A DNA stretch of 64,000 nucleotides, from assembly GCF_027111335.1 (NCBI RefSeq), contig NZ_CP114288.1, positions 3,410,001 through 3,474,000 on the forward strand, in the 5' to 3' direction. This document shows positions 27,120 through 35,926 of the stretch, in pieces. Within the stretch, counting starts at the first letter, position 1, and every line of letters begins with the position of its first letter. The position numbers were made by a program, and so were the translations under genes. This stretch comes from Flavobacterium aquiphilum (lineage in GTDB: Bacteria > Bacteroidota > Bacteroidia > Flavobacteriales > Flavobacteriaceae). The notes beneath the pieces were generated by a model, which did not search any database, had not been told where the DNA came from, and worked only from the letters and a program-made list of their open reading frames with translations.

Positions 27120-27217
27120 TCCATTTTAGATTTATGTTTCCTAAGTTTTCAACGAAAATTAAATCTCTTATTTTTTTTGAATAGCTTCTTATTTGAAAAA
27201 ACAAATCAAAAAAGCAG

Positions 27218-27249
27218 AAGCCTGAATACCTAAATATTCAGGCTTTTAT
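27218..27249 (+). terminator. Terminator of the RND efflux operon
   Basis: AAGCCTGAATA (27218-27228) pairs perfectly with TATTCAGGCTT (27235-27245), followed by T-rich sequence, about 100 bases after the last stop. Confidence 0.75.
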
Positions 27250-27381
27250 TATTTATTAACTAAAGTGATAATTAAATTAAAAATACATGATGATATACTA
27301 AACCACTCTGTACTGAAAGTTTAGAGGTCTGGTTCTACGAGAAACTGGAAGTCTGCAAAATTGGATTCCGAAAATTTATGA

Positions 27382-27438
27382 ATTTGCCACAGATTCACAG
27401 ATTTTAAAATCATTTTAATTTGTGAATCTGTGGCAAAT
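27382..27438. repeat. Perfect 18-bp palindromic intergenic repeat
   Basis: The arm ATTTGCCACAGATTCACA (27382-27399) and its exact complement (27421-27438) flank a 21-base loop. The wording 'GCCACAGATTCACAGATT' resembles short palindromic repeats I know from Flavobacterium intergenic regions; no second copy occurs in this window. Confidence 0.75.
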
Positions 27439-27589
27439 GAATATTTATTTAAAATCTAAAAACAAATGCAATAAAGTGCATAGTTTAAAACTTTACTTGA
27501 GACAAAAAAAGAAAAGTTTTGAAGCCAATGATAAATCGGGAAATCTATAATTTCACCACCACACCGATAAATAGCTGATTAAAATTGAA

Positions 27590-27597
27590 TATTTTTG
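27590..27597 (+). promoter_or_regulatory. -7 element of the nucleosidase gene
   Basis: TATTTTTG is a perfect TAnnTTTG, 26 bases before the start codon. A -33 element was not evident. Confidence 0.45.
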
Positions 27598-27623
27598 CAC
27601 ATCCGAAAAAAATATAAAAAACG

Positions 27624-28229
27624 ATGATAAATATAAATACAGATCACTCTTTTTCAATAAAAAACACCTTGTTCTCTTTTGCATTAGCCTCCGAAGCTGC
27701 TGATGTTTTTGAAGAATGCAACACTATTATAACAGGAATAGGGAAAGTGAATGCTGCTTATGAACTAACAAAAATCATTCAAGAGAAAAAACCCTCATTG
27801 ATTGTAAACCTGGGGTCGGCCGGAAGTAACTTTTTTCAGAAAGGAGATATTGTTTGCTGTACCAAATTCATACAAAGAGATATGGATGTACGCGGTTTAG
27901 GTTTTCAGTTGTATGAAACGCCTCTATCCGGCTTACCTCCTATTTTAGAATATGGTTTAAAAATGGATGGTTTACAGGAAGGGATCTGCGGAACGGGCGA
28001 TAGTTTTGAGATGGAACATTCAGAAGTATTATATAATGTCGTAGATATGGAAGCCTATGCCTTGGCGATGATTGCCATGAAAGAGCAAATTCCATTTTTG
28101 TGTCTGAAATACATCTCGGATGGCGCTGACGATAACGCTGCAGAGGACTGGACTATTCAGGTTCATAAAGCGGCGATGGCTTATGGAAATCTTTTGGGTA
28201 TAAATAAGCTCAGTGCTGAGCGACTTTAA
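27624..28229 (+). CDS. MTA/SAH nucleosidase-like phosphorylase-superfamily protein
   Basis: This 201-residue protein has the phosphorylase/nucleosidase family-1 marks: ITGIGKVNAAYELTKII, IVNLGSAGS, a CGTGDSF loop, VVDMEAYALAMIA (the ribose-binding Met-Glu pair) and KYISDGADDNAAEDW (the catalytic-aspartate region). It resembles 5'-methylthioadenosine/S-adenosylhomocysteine nucleosidases but is shorter than the usual ~230 residues, so some loops are reduced. The likely reaction is cleavage of a nucleoside N-glycosidic bond. It is a single gene with its own promoter and terminator. Confidence 0.8.
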   Translation: MININTDHSFSIKNTLFSFALASEAADVFEECNTIITGIGKVNAAYELTKIIQEKKPSLIVNLGSAGSNFFQKGDIVCCTKFIQRDMDVRGLGFQLYETPLSGLPPILEYGLKMDGLQEGICGTGDSFEMEHSEVLYNVVDMEAYALAMIAMKEQIPFLCLKYISDGADDNAAEDWTIQVHKAAMAYGNLLGINKLSAERL

Positions 28230-28257
28230 ATAAATCTTAAAGTAATTTTAGAATAAG

Positions 28258-28296
28258 AAAACCTCCAAAGTCAAATGATTTTGGAGGTTTTTATTT
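28258..28296. terminator. Hairpin terminator between convergent genes
   Basis: AAAACCTCCAAA (28258-28269) pairs perfectly with TTTGGAGGTTTT (28280-28291), followed by T-rich sequence. Because A and T runs flank both sides, it may also serve the convergent P-type ATPase gene. Confidence 0.75.
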
Positions 28297-28323
28297 TTTG
28301 GAAAAAAGGTAACAGAAATGGTC

Positions 28324-30825
28324 TTAGCCTCTTTTTCTTCTTCTAAAATATTTCGCCACTTCAAACCACAACACCGATAAAGAACCTATCAAAACGCATG
28401 AAATTAATTGAATAAATGTAATTGGTTCAAAACTAAATAAAGAACGTAAATATGGTATAGCAAACAGCAATGTGACCAAAAACACAGTAATACCTACTAT
28501 GACAGGGATCAAAACATTTTTGTATCGAAGTGTCACCAATAATGAATAATAAAAAGACCTGTTCACCAACGTAAGCACAACATTGGCCGTCATTAAAGTC
28601 AGAAAGACCATGCTTCTGGTTGTGTCTTCATTCCACTGATTATGTACTGACCACTGATAAGTAAATAAAAGGCCCAAGGTTATAGCAATCCCTTGCAATA
28701 TACTAACTACAAGTTCTTTTATGTTAAAAAATGTCGAAGTGAAAGGTCTTGGCCCCCTTTGCATCGTATCAGCTTCTGCGGGTTCATTTTCGTAGATTAT
28801 GGAGCAGGTCGGTCCCATAACAAGTTCAAGTAAAATTACATGAAGAGGACTGAATATATTAGGATAGATCCACCCTAAAGCAAGCGGAAGGAAAACAATC
28901 AAGATTATAGGAATGTGTATTGAAATAATATACTGAATAGCTTTTTTTAAGTTGGTATAAATCTTTCTGCCCATTGCAACGGCATCCACCATTTTAGAAA
29001 GATCATCTTCCACAAGAATAAGAGAGGCCGCATCTTTGGCTATAGCCGTACCTTTTGTTCCCATTGCTATACCAATGTGTGCGGCCTTTAGCGACGGCCC
29101 ATCATTAACACCGTCTCCTGTCATGGCAACGATTTGCCCATTCGCTTTTAAGGCATTAACAATCCTTAATTTGGCCTCAGGAAACATTCTGCTAAACACA
29201 TTAATATTCATTACTTCGCTTTGCAATTCAGCATCGTTTAACTTCATGAGTTCCTCGCCTGTAATGGCTTTATCAAAACCTGAAAAATTAATTTCCTGTG
29301 CAATGGCATTTGTGGTACGAGCATTGTCACCGGTAATAATTTTCACCCCTATTCCCGCCGAATAAAAAGATTCTAAAACCTCTTTTATATTATCTTTTGG
29401 CGGGTCATAAAAAGCGACTAAACCTTTGAATATAAATGGAATTTCTTGCTGTGTTTCGGGAAAATTAGTACCCTGAAAATTCCCTTTTGCAACACCAAGC
29501 ACTCGGTAACCTTTTCTCGTAAGTTTATCCATAGCCAATGTTACCTTTTCTTTTTCTTCTTTTGAGAGATGACAAACTTCAAAGATAGCTTCTGGCGCGC
29601 CTTTTGCGGCAATTATACGAATGCCATAGGTGTCTTCAAATAAATGGGTCATCATTGGAGGGGTTCCTGATAAAGGATATTCATGAATCATCTTAAAACT
29701 GCTCCTCAAATCTTTATCAGTATTTTTCTTGTAGGCATTATGCAGGGCAATCTCCATCGGGTCAAAAGCTATCGGCTCACTTGCCCACATCGCTATTGTA
29801 AGGAGTTCCTCGGTTTCTTTTAATTCTCTAAAAGTATTCACCGCCACTTCTGAACCTGAAGGCAAATAAAGTCTTGCCAATTCCATTTTATTTTGTGTGA
29901 TCGTACCGGTTTTATCAGTACAAATTACAGTGGCGCTGCCTAACGTCTCAACCGTTTTCATTTGCTTGACAATAATTCCCAACTTCATTAGTCTGCGGGA
30001 ACCAAGAGCCATAAATGTTGTGAAAGCAACCGGAATCTCTTCCGGCAGTATACTCATGGCTAAAGTTAATGCCAACAAAAGGCTTCCAAGAATATTTCCA
30101 AGTTTAATATAATTGATGCACCAAACCAAAATGAACATCAAAGCTCCGGCAAAAACCATTTTTTTTATAAAATTCCCAATCTGAAGCTCTAACGGTGTTT
30201 TCTCCTCCGAAATGGCTTCCAGACTACTTCCTATTTTCCCTAAACTAGTCTGATTACCAACCTCGGTTACTTTAAATACCGCCAATCCGCTGACAACGGT
30301 TGTTCCTGAAAAAACGGTATTATCATCTTTTTTCCTATCCTTGAAAACAGACATTGATTCACCGGTTAGTATCGATTCATTTACTGAAAAATCATTCGAC
30401 CGTATGATGAAGCCGTCAGCAGGAACCATACTGCCTTCTTCAATAACGACAAGATCTCCAACTACAATATCATGAGTTTTTATATTTTGCTGTTGTCCTT
30501 CGCGAATAACTTTGCATAAAGGCTCAGTGAATTCTTGCAGTTTTGCGAGCGCATTTTGGCTTCTTTTTTCCTGATAAAGTGAAATGGCAACAATTAATAA
30601 AATTGAAACCGAAAGAAAAACAGCATCACTGTATTGCTCGTTGATAAAATAAATAGCAGAGGCAATAAGCAATAAAACAACCATTGGTTCTGCAAAAACA
30701 GTTTTTAGAAAAGACAAAAACCGGCTCTCATTTTTGTAATTACTCTTATTGATTCCAAACTTTTTTCTGTTTTCAACTACTTCGTTAAAACTTAGTCCTT
30801 TTAATTCCTGCTCACTTGTGTTCAT
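28324..30825 (-). CDS. Cation-translocating P-type ATPase
   Basis: This 833-residue protein has the full P-type order: the actuator TGES (154-157), PEEIP (261-265) in the fourth membrane helix, the phosphorylation site DKTGT (304-308), and later KGAPE, ITGDNARTT and GDGVNDGPSLKAA. The layout is closest to the type II (Ca2+/Na+,K+-like) group, with a cation-ATPase N-terminal segment (LSFNEVVENRKKFGIN) and about ten membrane helices. The ion cannot be fixed from sequence; Ca2+ or Mn2+ are possible. It is a single gene on the minus strand, convergent with the nucleosidase. Confidence 0.88.
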   Translation of the reverse strand: MNTSEQELKGLSFNEVVENRKKFGINKSNYKNESRFLSFLKTVFAEPMVVLLLIASAIYFINEQYSDAVFLSVSILLIVAISLYQEKRSQNALAKLQEFTEPLCKVIREGQQQNIKTHDIVVGDLVVIEEGSMVPADGFIIRSNDFSVNESILTGESMSVFKDRKKDDNTVFSGTTVVSGLAVFKVTEVGNQTSLGKIGSSLEAISEEKTPLELQIGNFIKKMVFAGALMFILVWCINYIKLGNILGSLLLALTLAMSILPEEIPVAFTTFMALGSRRLMKLGIIVKQMKTVETLGSATVICTDKTGTITQNKMELARLYLPSGSEVAVNTFRELKETEELLTIAMWASEPIAFDPMEIALHNAYKKNTDKDLRSSFKMIHEYPLSGTPPMMTHLFEDTYGIRIIAAKGAPEAIFEVCHLSKEEKEKVTLAMDKLTRKGYRVLGVAKGNFQGTNFPETQQEIPFIFKGLVAFYDPPKDNIKEVLESFYSAGIGVKIITGDNARTTNAIAQEINFSGFDKAITGEELMKLNDAELQSEVMNINVFSRMFPEAKLRIVNALKANGQIVAMTGDGVNDGPSLKAAHIGIAMGTKGTAIAKDAASLILVEDDLSKMVDAVAMGRKIYTNLKKAIQYIISIHIPIILIVFLPLALGWIYPNIFSPLHVILLELVMGPTCSIIYENEPAEADTMQRGPRPFTSTFFNIKELVVSILQGIAITLGLLFTYQWSVHNQWNEDTTRSMVFLTLMTANVVLTLVNRSFYYSLLVTLRYKNVLIPVIVGITVFLVTLLFAIPYLRSLFSFEPITFIQLISCVLIGSLSVLWFEVAKYFRRRKRG

Positions 30826-31131
30826 TGAATATTTTAGATAAAATTAGTATCAATACATACAGTTCTAAAAGATACAAAATAATTATCTGTTCTAAAAGCT
30901 GTCTGAATTATTTCGGATTTTTAATTTAATAAATCCTATGCCCCTCTCCCTGTTGTCTTCTGCAATACACTTCCTATTTCTTGTAAGAATAATTCCAAAA
31001 TTTCAGGCTGTAAATTTATTGAATATACGTAGTAACCTTTTTGTCCGATTTTAAAATTAATTAAATCTTAAGCAAAGAAAAAAAATACGATCGCCTATAA
31101 TTCGTTATTTCGTATATCTAAAACAATCATT
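30826..31131. other. Intergenic region between divergent genes
   Basis: AT-rich and without a reading frame. It should hold the promoters of the P-type ATPase (minus) and the thioredoxin/ApbE cluster (plus), but no exact TAnnTTTG was found on either strand. Confidence 0.4.
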
Positions 31132-31569
31132 ATGAAACTGATAACAATGTTCCTTTTTTTAACATTTCTTCCTACAATAAATTGGGAAGCTGACTTTACT
31201 ATTGCTAAAAAAACCGCGAAAGAAAAAAACGAATTAATATTATTGAACTTCTCCGGATCGGATTGGTGCGGACCTTGCATCGTATTACACAGGGATTACT
31301 TCCAGAGTGAGGCGTTCAAAGAAATGGCAGACAAAAATTTAATACTTGTCAATGCTGATTTTCCGCGAAAAAAGAAAAACATAGGCACACCTGAACAGAT
31401 TAAGCAAAATGAGCAGCTAGCTGAATTATATAATAAAGAAGGAAATTTTCCGCTTACACTGCTGCTTGACTCCGAGGGAAAAGTAATTAAAACATGGCAC
31501 GGAAAACCTCAAATTAGTCCTGAGGAATGGACAGCAGAGATAAAGGCAATCTGTGACAGCAGAAAATAA
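31132..31569 (+). CDS. Exported thioredoxin-family protein
   Basis: This 145-residue protein has a hydrophobic N-terminus (MKLITMFLFLTFLPTIN) that should export or anchor it, and a thioredoxin fold with NFSGSDWCGPC (active-site CGPC at 46-49) and GNFPLTLLLD, whose cis-proline faces the active site. It acts on periplasmic disulfides. It is 1 base ahead of the apbE-like gene and leads the four-gene cluster. It is related in sequence to the thioredoxin at 43894-44337 (shared SGSDWCGPC and ADFPRKK). In this context it may keep the cysteines of the DUF4266 protein reduced (inference). Confidence 0.85.
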   Translation: MKLITMFLFLTFLPTINWEADFTIAKKTAKEKNELILLNFSGSDWCGPCIVLHRDYFQSEAFKEMADKNLILVNADFPRKKKNIGTPEQIKQNEQLAELYNKEGNFPLTLLLDSEGKVIKTWHGKPQISPEEWTAEIKAICDSRK

Positions 31570-31570
31570 T

Positions 31571-32503
31571 ATGCATAAAGATCAAAAGTATTCTCAATCC
31601 CTGAAACTTATGGGAAACATCTTTACCATCACCGTTGTAGCGGCTGATGAAAAGACAGCCAATGAACATATTGAGACCGCCATAGAGGAAATCAAAAGGA
31701 TTGAAAAACTTCTGACGACTTACAGCGATGACAGCCAGACCAATCTGATCAATGCAAATGCTGGCATTCAACCAGTAAAAGTTGACCAGGAAGTTTTTAA
31801 TCTCATAGAAAGATCCATTGGCATATCCAAAATTACTCAGGGTGCTTTTGATATTTCCTACGGAAGCATTGATAAAAGCCTGTGGAATTTTGACAGATCA
31901 ATGACCAAACTGCCGGACAGTGAAACAGCTTTAAAAATGGTACATCTCATTGATTACCGAAATATTATTTTGGATAAAGAAAATACAACCGTTTTTTTAA
32001 AAGAAAAGGGCATGCGTATTGGTTTTGGCGGAATCGGAAAAGGGTACGCCGCCGAAATGGCAAAACAGATTCTTCTCAAACAAAATGTAAAGAGCGGAAT
32101 TATTAATGCAAGTGGTGACCTCTGCGTTTGGGGACAACAGCCCAATAACAAAAAATGGACTATCGGTGTGGCCGATCCTGTTTCTCCAAATACTCCGTTC
32201 TCTTATATGGAAATTTCCAATATAGCTGTAGCTACATCGGGGAATTATGAAAAATATGTAACGATCAACGGCAAAAAATATTCACATACGATAGATCCAA
32301 AAACAGGACTGCCAATATCAGGCATAAAAAGTGTCACCATCATAGCACCAAATGCTGAGTTTGCAGATGCGATGGCAACTCCAATAGCGGTGATGGGAAT
32401 CAAAGCCGGCTTGTTTTTGATCGATCAGATACCAGATTTACACTGTATTATAATAGATGACAACAATAAAATTTACACCTCAAAAAATATCCGTTTAAAA
32501 TGA
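31571..32503 (+). CDS. apbE: FAD:protein FMN transferase (ApbE)
   Basis: This 310-residue protein, from ATG 31571, would transfer FMN from FAD to a threonine or serine of a target protein through a phosphoester bond. It shows ApbE landmarks: MGNIFTITVVA near the N-terminus, TYSDDSQTNLIN, FDISYG, GGIGKGYAAEMA, a GIINASGD strand, YSHTIDPKTGLP and a late FADAMATPIAVMG. No signal peptide or lipobox is visible, unlike many exported ApbE proteins, so location is uncertain. It overlaps the DUF4266 start by four bases (ATGA). Targets are usually encoded nearby; none with a standard motif is obvious. Confidence 0.9.
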   Translation: MHKDQKYSQSLKLMGNIFTITVVAADEKTANEHIETAIEEIKRIEKLLTTYSDDSQTNLINANAGIQPVKVDQEVFNLIERSIGISKITQGAFDISYGSIDKSLWNFDRSMTKLPDSETALKMVHLIDYRNIILDKENTTVFLKEKGMRIGFGGIGKGYAAEMAKQILLKQNVKSGIINASGDLCVWGQQPNNKKWTIGVADPVSPNTPFSYMEISNIAVATSGNYEKYVTINGKKYSHTIDPKTGLPISGIKSVTIIAPNAEFADAMATPIAVMGIKAGLFLIDQIPDLHCIIIDDNNKIYTSKNIRLK

Positions 32504-32733
32504 AAAAGCCTAATCAGAAAAGACTCTTCTTTGCATGCGGCATTGCATTATCAACAATGCTCTTTGCCTCCTGCACTCCAGTAAAAGAATATCAGAAAGG
32601 AAAAATCAACGATTCTGAAATGGTTCTTTCCAACAGAAAAATTGAAAAAACAGAACTCAGTTTTCAATCCTACCGAGAAGGAGCTTCCGGAGCAAATTCA
32701 GGAAAAAGTGGCGGAGGTTGCGGCTGTAATTAA
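32500..32733 (+). CDS. DUF4266 small lipoprotein with Gly/Cys tail
   Basis: This 77-residue protein has a lipoprotein signal with lipobox LFASC (Cys25), a short charged middle, and a C-terminal tail rich in glycine, serine and alanine that ends in GGGCGCN (Cys74, Cys76). The family is known only as DUF4266 and travels with apbE and DUF3570 genes. The EGASGANSG stretch at 60-68 loosely resembles flavinylation-type serine/threonine motifs, so it could be the ApbE substrate, or the two cysteines could bind metal or be thioredoxin targets. These are inferences. Translation is coupled to apbE. Confidence 0.85.
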   Translation: MKKPNQKRLFFACGIALSTMLFASCTPVKEYQKGKINDSEMVLSNRKIEKTELSFQSYREGASGANSGKSGGGCGCN

Positions 32734-32750
32734 TTTTTGATAGTAAAAAA

Positions 32751-33935
32751 ATGAAAAGAATATTCATATCAGGATTTGCTTTATTGGCATTTTTCCAATT
32801 AAAAGCACAAAACGTTTCTAAGGACACAACAAATTATGAAACCCGAAAACTAAAAGTAGAGGAAGTAAATTTAGTTTCCAGTTATTATACCCAAAATGGA
32901 GATAATTCAGCCGTTACGGGAGGAATTGGTTCCGAACACCTTACCGATATTGCCAATACCATAGACGTCAAACTTGTCAAGTACGGACAAACGGGAATCA
33001 GACACACTTTTGATATCGAAGCGGGAATTGATCATTATACTTCTGCATCTTCAGACATGATTGATTTAAGTGCCAATTCATCAGCTTCATCTTCAGACAT
33101 TCGTTTCTATCCATCTTTAAGTTATCTTAGAGAAAATATAGATAAAGGAAGAAGTTTTGGCGCAGGTGTTTCGTCTTCAAGCGAATTCGATTACCAGTCT
33201 TTTGGTGCGAACCTTAGTTTTTCTCAAAAAACAAAAGATAGAAATGGGGAGTTTACGGCTAAATTCCAAACCTTCATCGACCAGTTAAAACTAATTGCCC
33301 CTATTGAACTTAGACCTTATGGACAAGAAGGCTATGGCACAGCCGATAGAAATACGTTTGTGGGAACACTTAGTTATTCCCAGATTATAAACAAGGAACT
33401 CCAAATAATGCTTGTTGGGGACGTTATCAGCCAGAATGGATATTTGAGTCTTCCTTTCCATCGTGTTTATTTTACGGACGGTTCCGTCCATCAGGAAAAA
33501 ATGCCAGATACGAGGCTTAAAATTCCGCTAGGAATCAGGGCGAGTTATTTCTTGGGAGACAACATAATTTTAAGAGCTTACTACAGATATTATTCGGATG
33601 ATTGGGGCATCAAGTCACATACAGCCGACCTTGAAATTCCTGTAAAATTAACACAGGCTTTTTCACTGAGCCCGTTCTACAGATATTATACCCAGAGCGG
33701 AACCAAGTATTTCAAACCTTATCGTGAACATACTTCGGCAGATGAGTATTACACCAGTAATTATGATTTATCAAAATTTAACAGTGGCTTTTTTGGAATG
33801 GGCATGAAATTTACACCTCCCGAAGGTGTCTTTGGTGTCAAACATTGGAACACTTTAGAATTACGATATGGTCATTATACTAGAACCACTAACATGGTTT
33901 CCGACATTGTAAGCCTTAATATTAAATTTAGATAA
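32751..33935 (+). CDS. DUF3570 outer-membrane beta-barrel protein
   Basis: This 394-residue protein has a signal peptide (MKRIFISGFALLAFFQLKAQ) and then alternating amphipathic strands ending in a C-terminal aromatic residue pattern (VSLNIKFR). It is consistent with an outer membrane beta-barrel of the DUF3570 family. The early motif AVTGGIGSEHLTDIANTIDV and the YSDDWGIKSHTADLEIPVKL segment are characteristic. It is the last gene of the thioredoxin/apbE/DUF4266 cluster. It may form an outer membrane partner or conduit for the DUF4266 lipoprotein; this is inferred from constant gene proximity. Confidence 0.82.
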   Translation: MKRIFISGFALLAFFQLKAQNVSKDTTNYETRKLKVEEVNLVSSYYTQNGDNSAVTGGIGSEHLTDIANTIDVKLVKYGQTGIRHTFDIEAGIDHYTSASSDMIDLSANSSASSSDIRFYPSLSYLRENIDKGRSFGAGVSSSSEFDYQSFGANLSFSQKTKDRNGEFTAKFQTFIDQLKLIAPIELRPYGQEGYGTADRNTFVGTLSYSQIINKELQIMLVGDVISQNGYLSLPFHRVYFTDGSVHQEKMPDTRLKIPLGIRASYFLGDNIILRAYYRYYSDDWGIKSHTADLEIPVKLTQAFSLSPFYRYYTQSGTKYFKPYREHTSADEYYTSNYDLSKFNSGFFGMGMKFTPPEGVFGVKHWNTLELRYGHYTRTTNMVSDIVSLNIKFR

Positions 33936-33956
33936 AATTGTATTGCCAATTCGAGC

Positions 33957-33986
33957 GCAGTCGAAACAATTATAGCTTTCGACTGC
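33957..33986. repeat. Short inverted repeat, possible terminator
   Basis: GCAGTCGAAA (33957-33966) and TTTCGACTGC (33977-33986) form a perfect 10-base stem just after the DUF3570 gene. No T run follows. Confidence 0.5.
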
Positions 33987-34025
33987 ACTTGATAACAAAG
34001 CTATTAAGTTTGGATAAAATTCAAT

Positions 34026-34089
34026 CTCGCAAAGACGCGAAGTCGCAAAGTTGTTAACGTATTACTTTGCGACTTCGCGTCTTTGCGAG
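34026..34089. repeat. Perfect 25-bp inverted repeat
   Basis: Two exact 25-base complementary arms (34026-34050 and 34065-34089) flank a 14-base loop. The arms are made of CGCAAAG/GACGCGAAG-like words. Similar GC-richer palindromes recur in Flavobacterium intergenic DNA. It is separate in sequence from the repeat at 27382-27438. Confidence 0.75.
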
Positions 34090-34149
34090 CCATATTTAGA
34101 AAAAATATAGCTAGAAAATCTTAGCTTAAATAACATATACTAAACTTCT

Positions 34150-34194
34150 AATTCATAAAAAAATAGACCCCTTGAGTCTATTTTTTTATGAATT
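34150..34194. terminator. Bidirectional terminator
   Basis: A perfect 19-base stem (34150-34168 with 34176-34194) with a GTCTA/TAGAC core and long A/T runs on both sides. It lies between the convergent DUF3570 and DUF2231-like genes and would terminate from both directions. Confidence 0.8.
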
Positions 34195-34227
34195 ATATCA
34201 ATCCCTTGACAAGTATAAATCAGAACC

Positions 34228-34725
34228 TTAATCTTCTTCCTTTTCTTCCGATTGTTTTACAGCCCCATTAACCATTGTATTGGCGTTGGGTCTTATTTCG
34301 GTGTGACGAATTTCCCCTCCTGAAGTTCCAACTTTCTGAACCAAAATTAATCCGATAGCAGAAACAACTAAAATTAAAAAGGAAAGTAATTTTGCTTTTG
34401 CATGATTTTTAAAATTCAGATACAATCCAACAAGCGAAAATGCCCCCAAAACATACAGCAATACCGCTAATTTTTCAGCCAACTCTTCGTGCTCGTGAAT
34501 AATCTGTTTTCCAACATTTGGCATATCTTCAACCAACTCCTCGGCCCCTTCTCCCGTACCCATACTGATTGCCCCAAAAATGGCCGCAACAATAAATAAT
34601 ACATAAGAGGTATTTATCAGAGTCTTGTTCTTTAAAACCAATCCTGCAATTAAAATTCCAAACCCAAAAATGGTTCCAATAATTGGAAAATGGTTTACTA
34701 CCATGTGTAAATGTGCATCGTTCAT
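34228..34725 (-). CDS. DUF2231-like small membrane protein
   Basis: This 165-residue protein is taken from ATG 34725 (MNDAHLHMVVNHFPIIGTIFG). An upstream in-frame ATG would add 21 mainly hydrophobic residues and overlap the gene before it. It has four membrane segments, at about 12-30, 37-52, 82-102 and 109-127. The N-terminal histidines next to NHFPI resemble the DUF2231 start (HPxxVHFP). A polar C-terminal tail follows. It is the last gene of the metal-efflux run, 70 bases after the MbfA-like gene. Function is unknown. Confidence 0.7.
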   Translation of the reverse strand: MNDAHLHMVVNHFPIIGTIFGFGILIAGLVLKNKTLINTSYVLFIVAAIFGAISMGTGEGAEELVEDMPNVGKQIIHEHEELAEKLAVLLYVLGAFSLVGLYLNFKNHAKAKLLSFLILVVSAIGLILVQKVGTSGGEIRHTEIRPNANTMVNGAVKQSEEKEED

Positions 34726-34795
34726 AATATAATTTGATTTAATGATTAAAGATTTTAAGTAAATATAAAGATAATGTGCATTACACATTAATTGA

Positions 34796-35914
34796 CTAAC
34801 CCGCCAAAGAAACCCCTATCAAAGACCCAATTCCATAAGTCACTGCAGCAGCAGCCAATCCAAATGCAACTTGTCTTGTACCAGAGAATAGAATACTTTT
34901 TCCTGTCAATAATGTGATTGTAGCACCAATTCCAAAAAGACCAACAACACTACTGGCAATACTTAAAAAAATGGCTTTATTCCCTTCTAAAATCATAAAA
35001 GGATAAAGTGGGATGATTGCCCCGATGGCAAATAAAATAAAAGATGCAATAGCCGCTTCCCAAGCTGAGCCTCCTAATTCTTCTTTGTCGATTCCTAATT
35101 CTTCAGTAATAATAGCATCAATGGCTGTTTGAGGATTTTCAAAAGCTTTATCTGCTAGTTTTTGAGCCTCCGAAACATTCATTCCTTTGGCTTGATACAA
35201 TAATACTAATTCTTTTTTTTCTTCTTCTGGAGAAGCTCGGAGTTCTTCAGTTTCCAGTTCTATCTGACGCTGATTTAATTCCCTCGAACTTTGAACAGAC
35301 AGCCATTCTCCCAAAGCCATCGAAATTGCTCCTGCCAATAAACCTGCAATACCTGTTAATAAAATCGTATTATTCGAAACAGCCGCACCAGCAACTCCCA
35401 TTACCAAACTCATATTTGAAACCAATCCATCATTAGAACCCAAAACCGCCGCTCGCAAAGCATTCCCTCCAACTGATTTATGTCGGCTTTCAAATTTAGA
35501 TAATAAACCTCCCGAAACATTCAAAGCCGAATTATTATTGACTGCTTCAATAATATTAAGGTGATTGTGTTCAAAACCGGTAATTTTCTCTCCTTTCTCT
35601 ATTTTGTTTTTCAAAGTATTGACTGCAAACTGTTTTTCAATGTTTGATAAGCTACTGATAATCGAGCTATATCCAAATAATTTGCCTAGTTTTAATTGGA
35701 ATTTTGCTTTGGATGAAGGCAATGGCATTTTGCAATTCGGATCAAAAGTCAACACTTTATCAAGCATGTGCTTGGCATGTTCTTTTTCGATCGAAGCTAA
35801 ACTATGCAACACTTTAGTTAAATTTTTATCATCCTGAACAGCTGCGATACTTTCATATAAAAAAGCGGTATCGACTTCTGTCTGTAATTGTTTTTTGAGT
35901 TTATTTAAATCCAT
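34796..35914 (-). CDS. mbfA: MbfA-type ferritin-like/VIT1 iron exporter
   Basis: This 372-residue protein joins an N-terminal ferritin-like domain (E13, E21, E43 and H46 of ExxH, residues about 1-90) to a C-terminal VIT1/CCC1 transporter domain: ALRAAVLGSNDGLVSNMSLV, ALGEWLSVQSSREL, a long helical insert with ELRASPEEEKKEL, then three membrane helices. The same architecture defines MbfA, an iron(II) exporter that protects against iron and peroxide stress. It begins 12 bases after the efflux adaptor gene, so iron or manganese release is co-expressed with divalent-metal efflux here. Confidence 0.85.
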   Translation of the reverse strand: MDLNKLKKQLQTEVDTAFLYESIAAVQDDKNLTKVLHSLASIEKEHAKHMLDKVLTFDPNCKMPLPSSKAKFQLKLGKLFGYSSIISSLSNIEKQFAVNTLKNKIEKGEKITGFEHNHLNIIEAVNNNSALNVSGGLLSKFESRHKSVGGNALRAAVLGSNDGLVSNMSLVMGVAGAAVSNNTILLTGIAGLLAGAISMALGEWLSVQSSRELNQRQIELETEELRASPEEEKKELVLLYQAKGMNVSEAQKLADKAFENPQTAIDAIITEELGIDKEELGGSAWEAAIASFILFAIGAIIPLYPFMILEGNKAIFLSIASSVVGLFGIGATITLLTGKSILFSGTRQVAFGLAAAAVTYGIGSLIGVSLAG

Positions 35915-35926
35915 AATTGATTTTGT

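Larger units (their letters stand above)
27120..27589. other. Intergenic region with terminator and palindromic repeat
   Basis: No gene. It contains the efflux operon terminator and a perfect 18-base inverted repeat of the type that recurs in Flavobacterium intergenic DNA. Between these the sequence is AT-rich without further structure. Confidence 0.6.
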
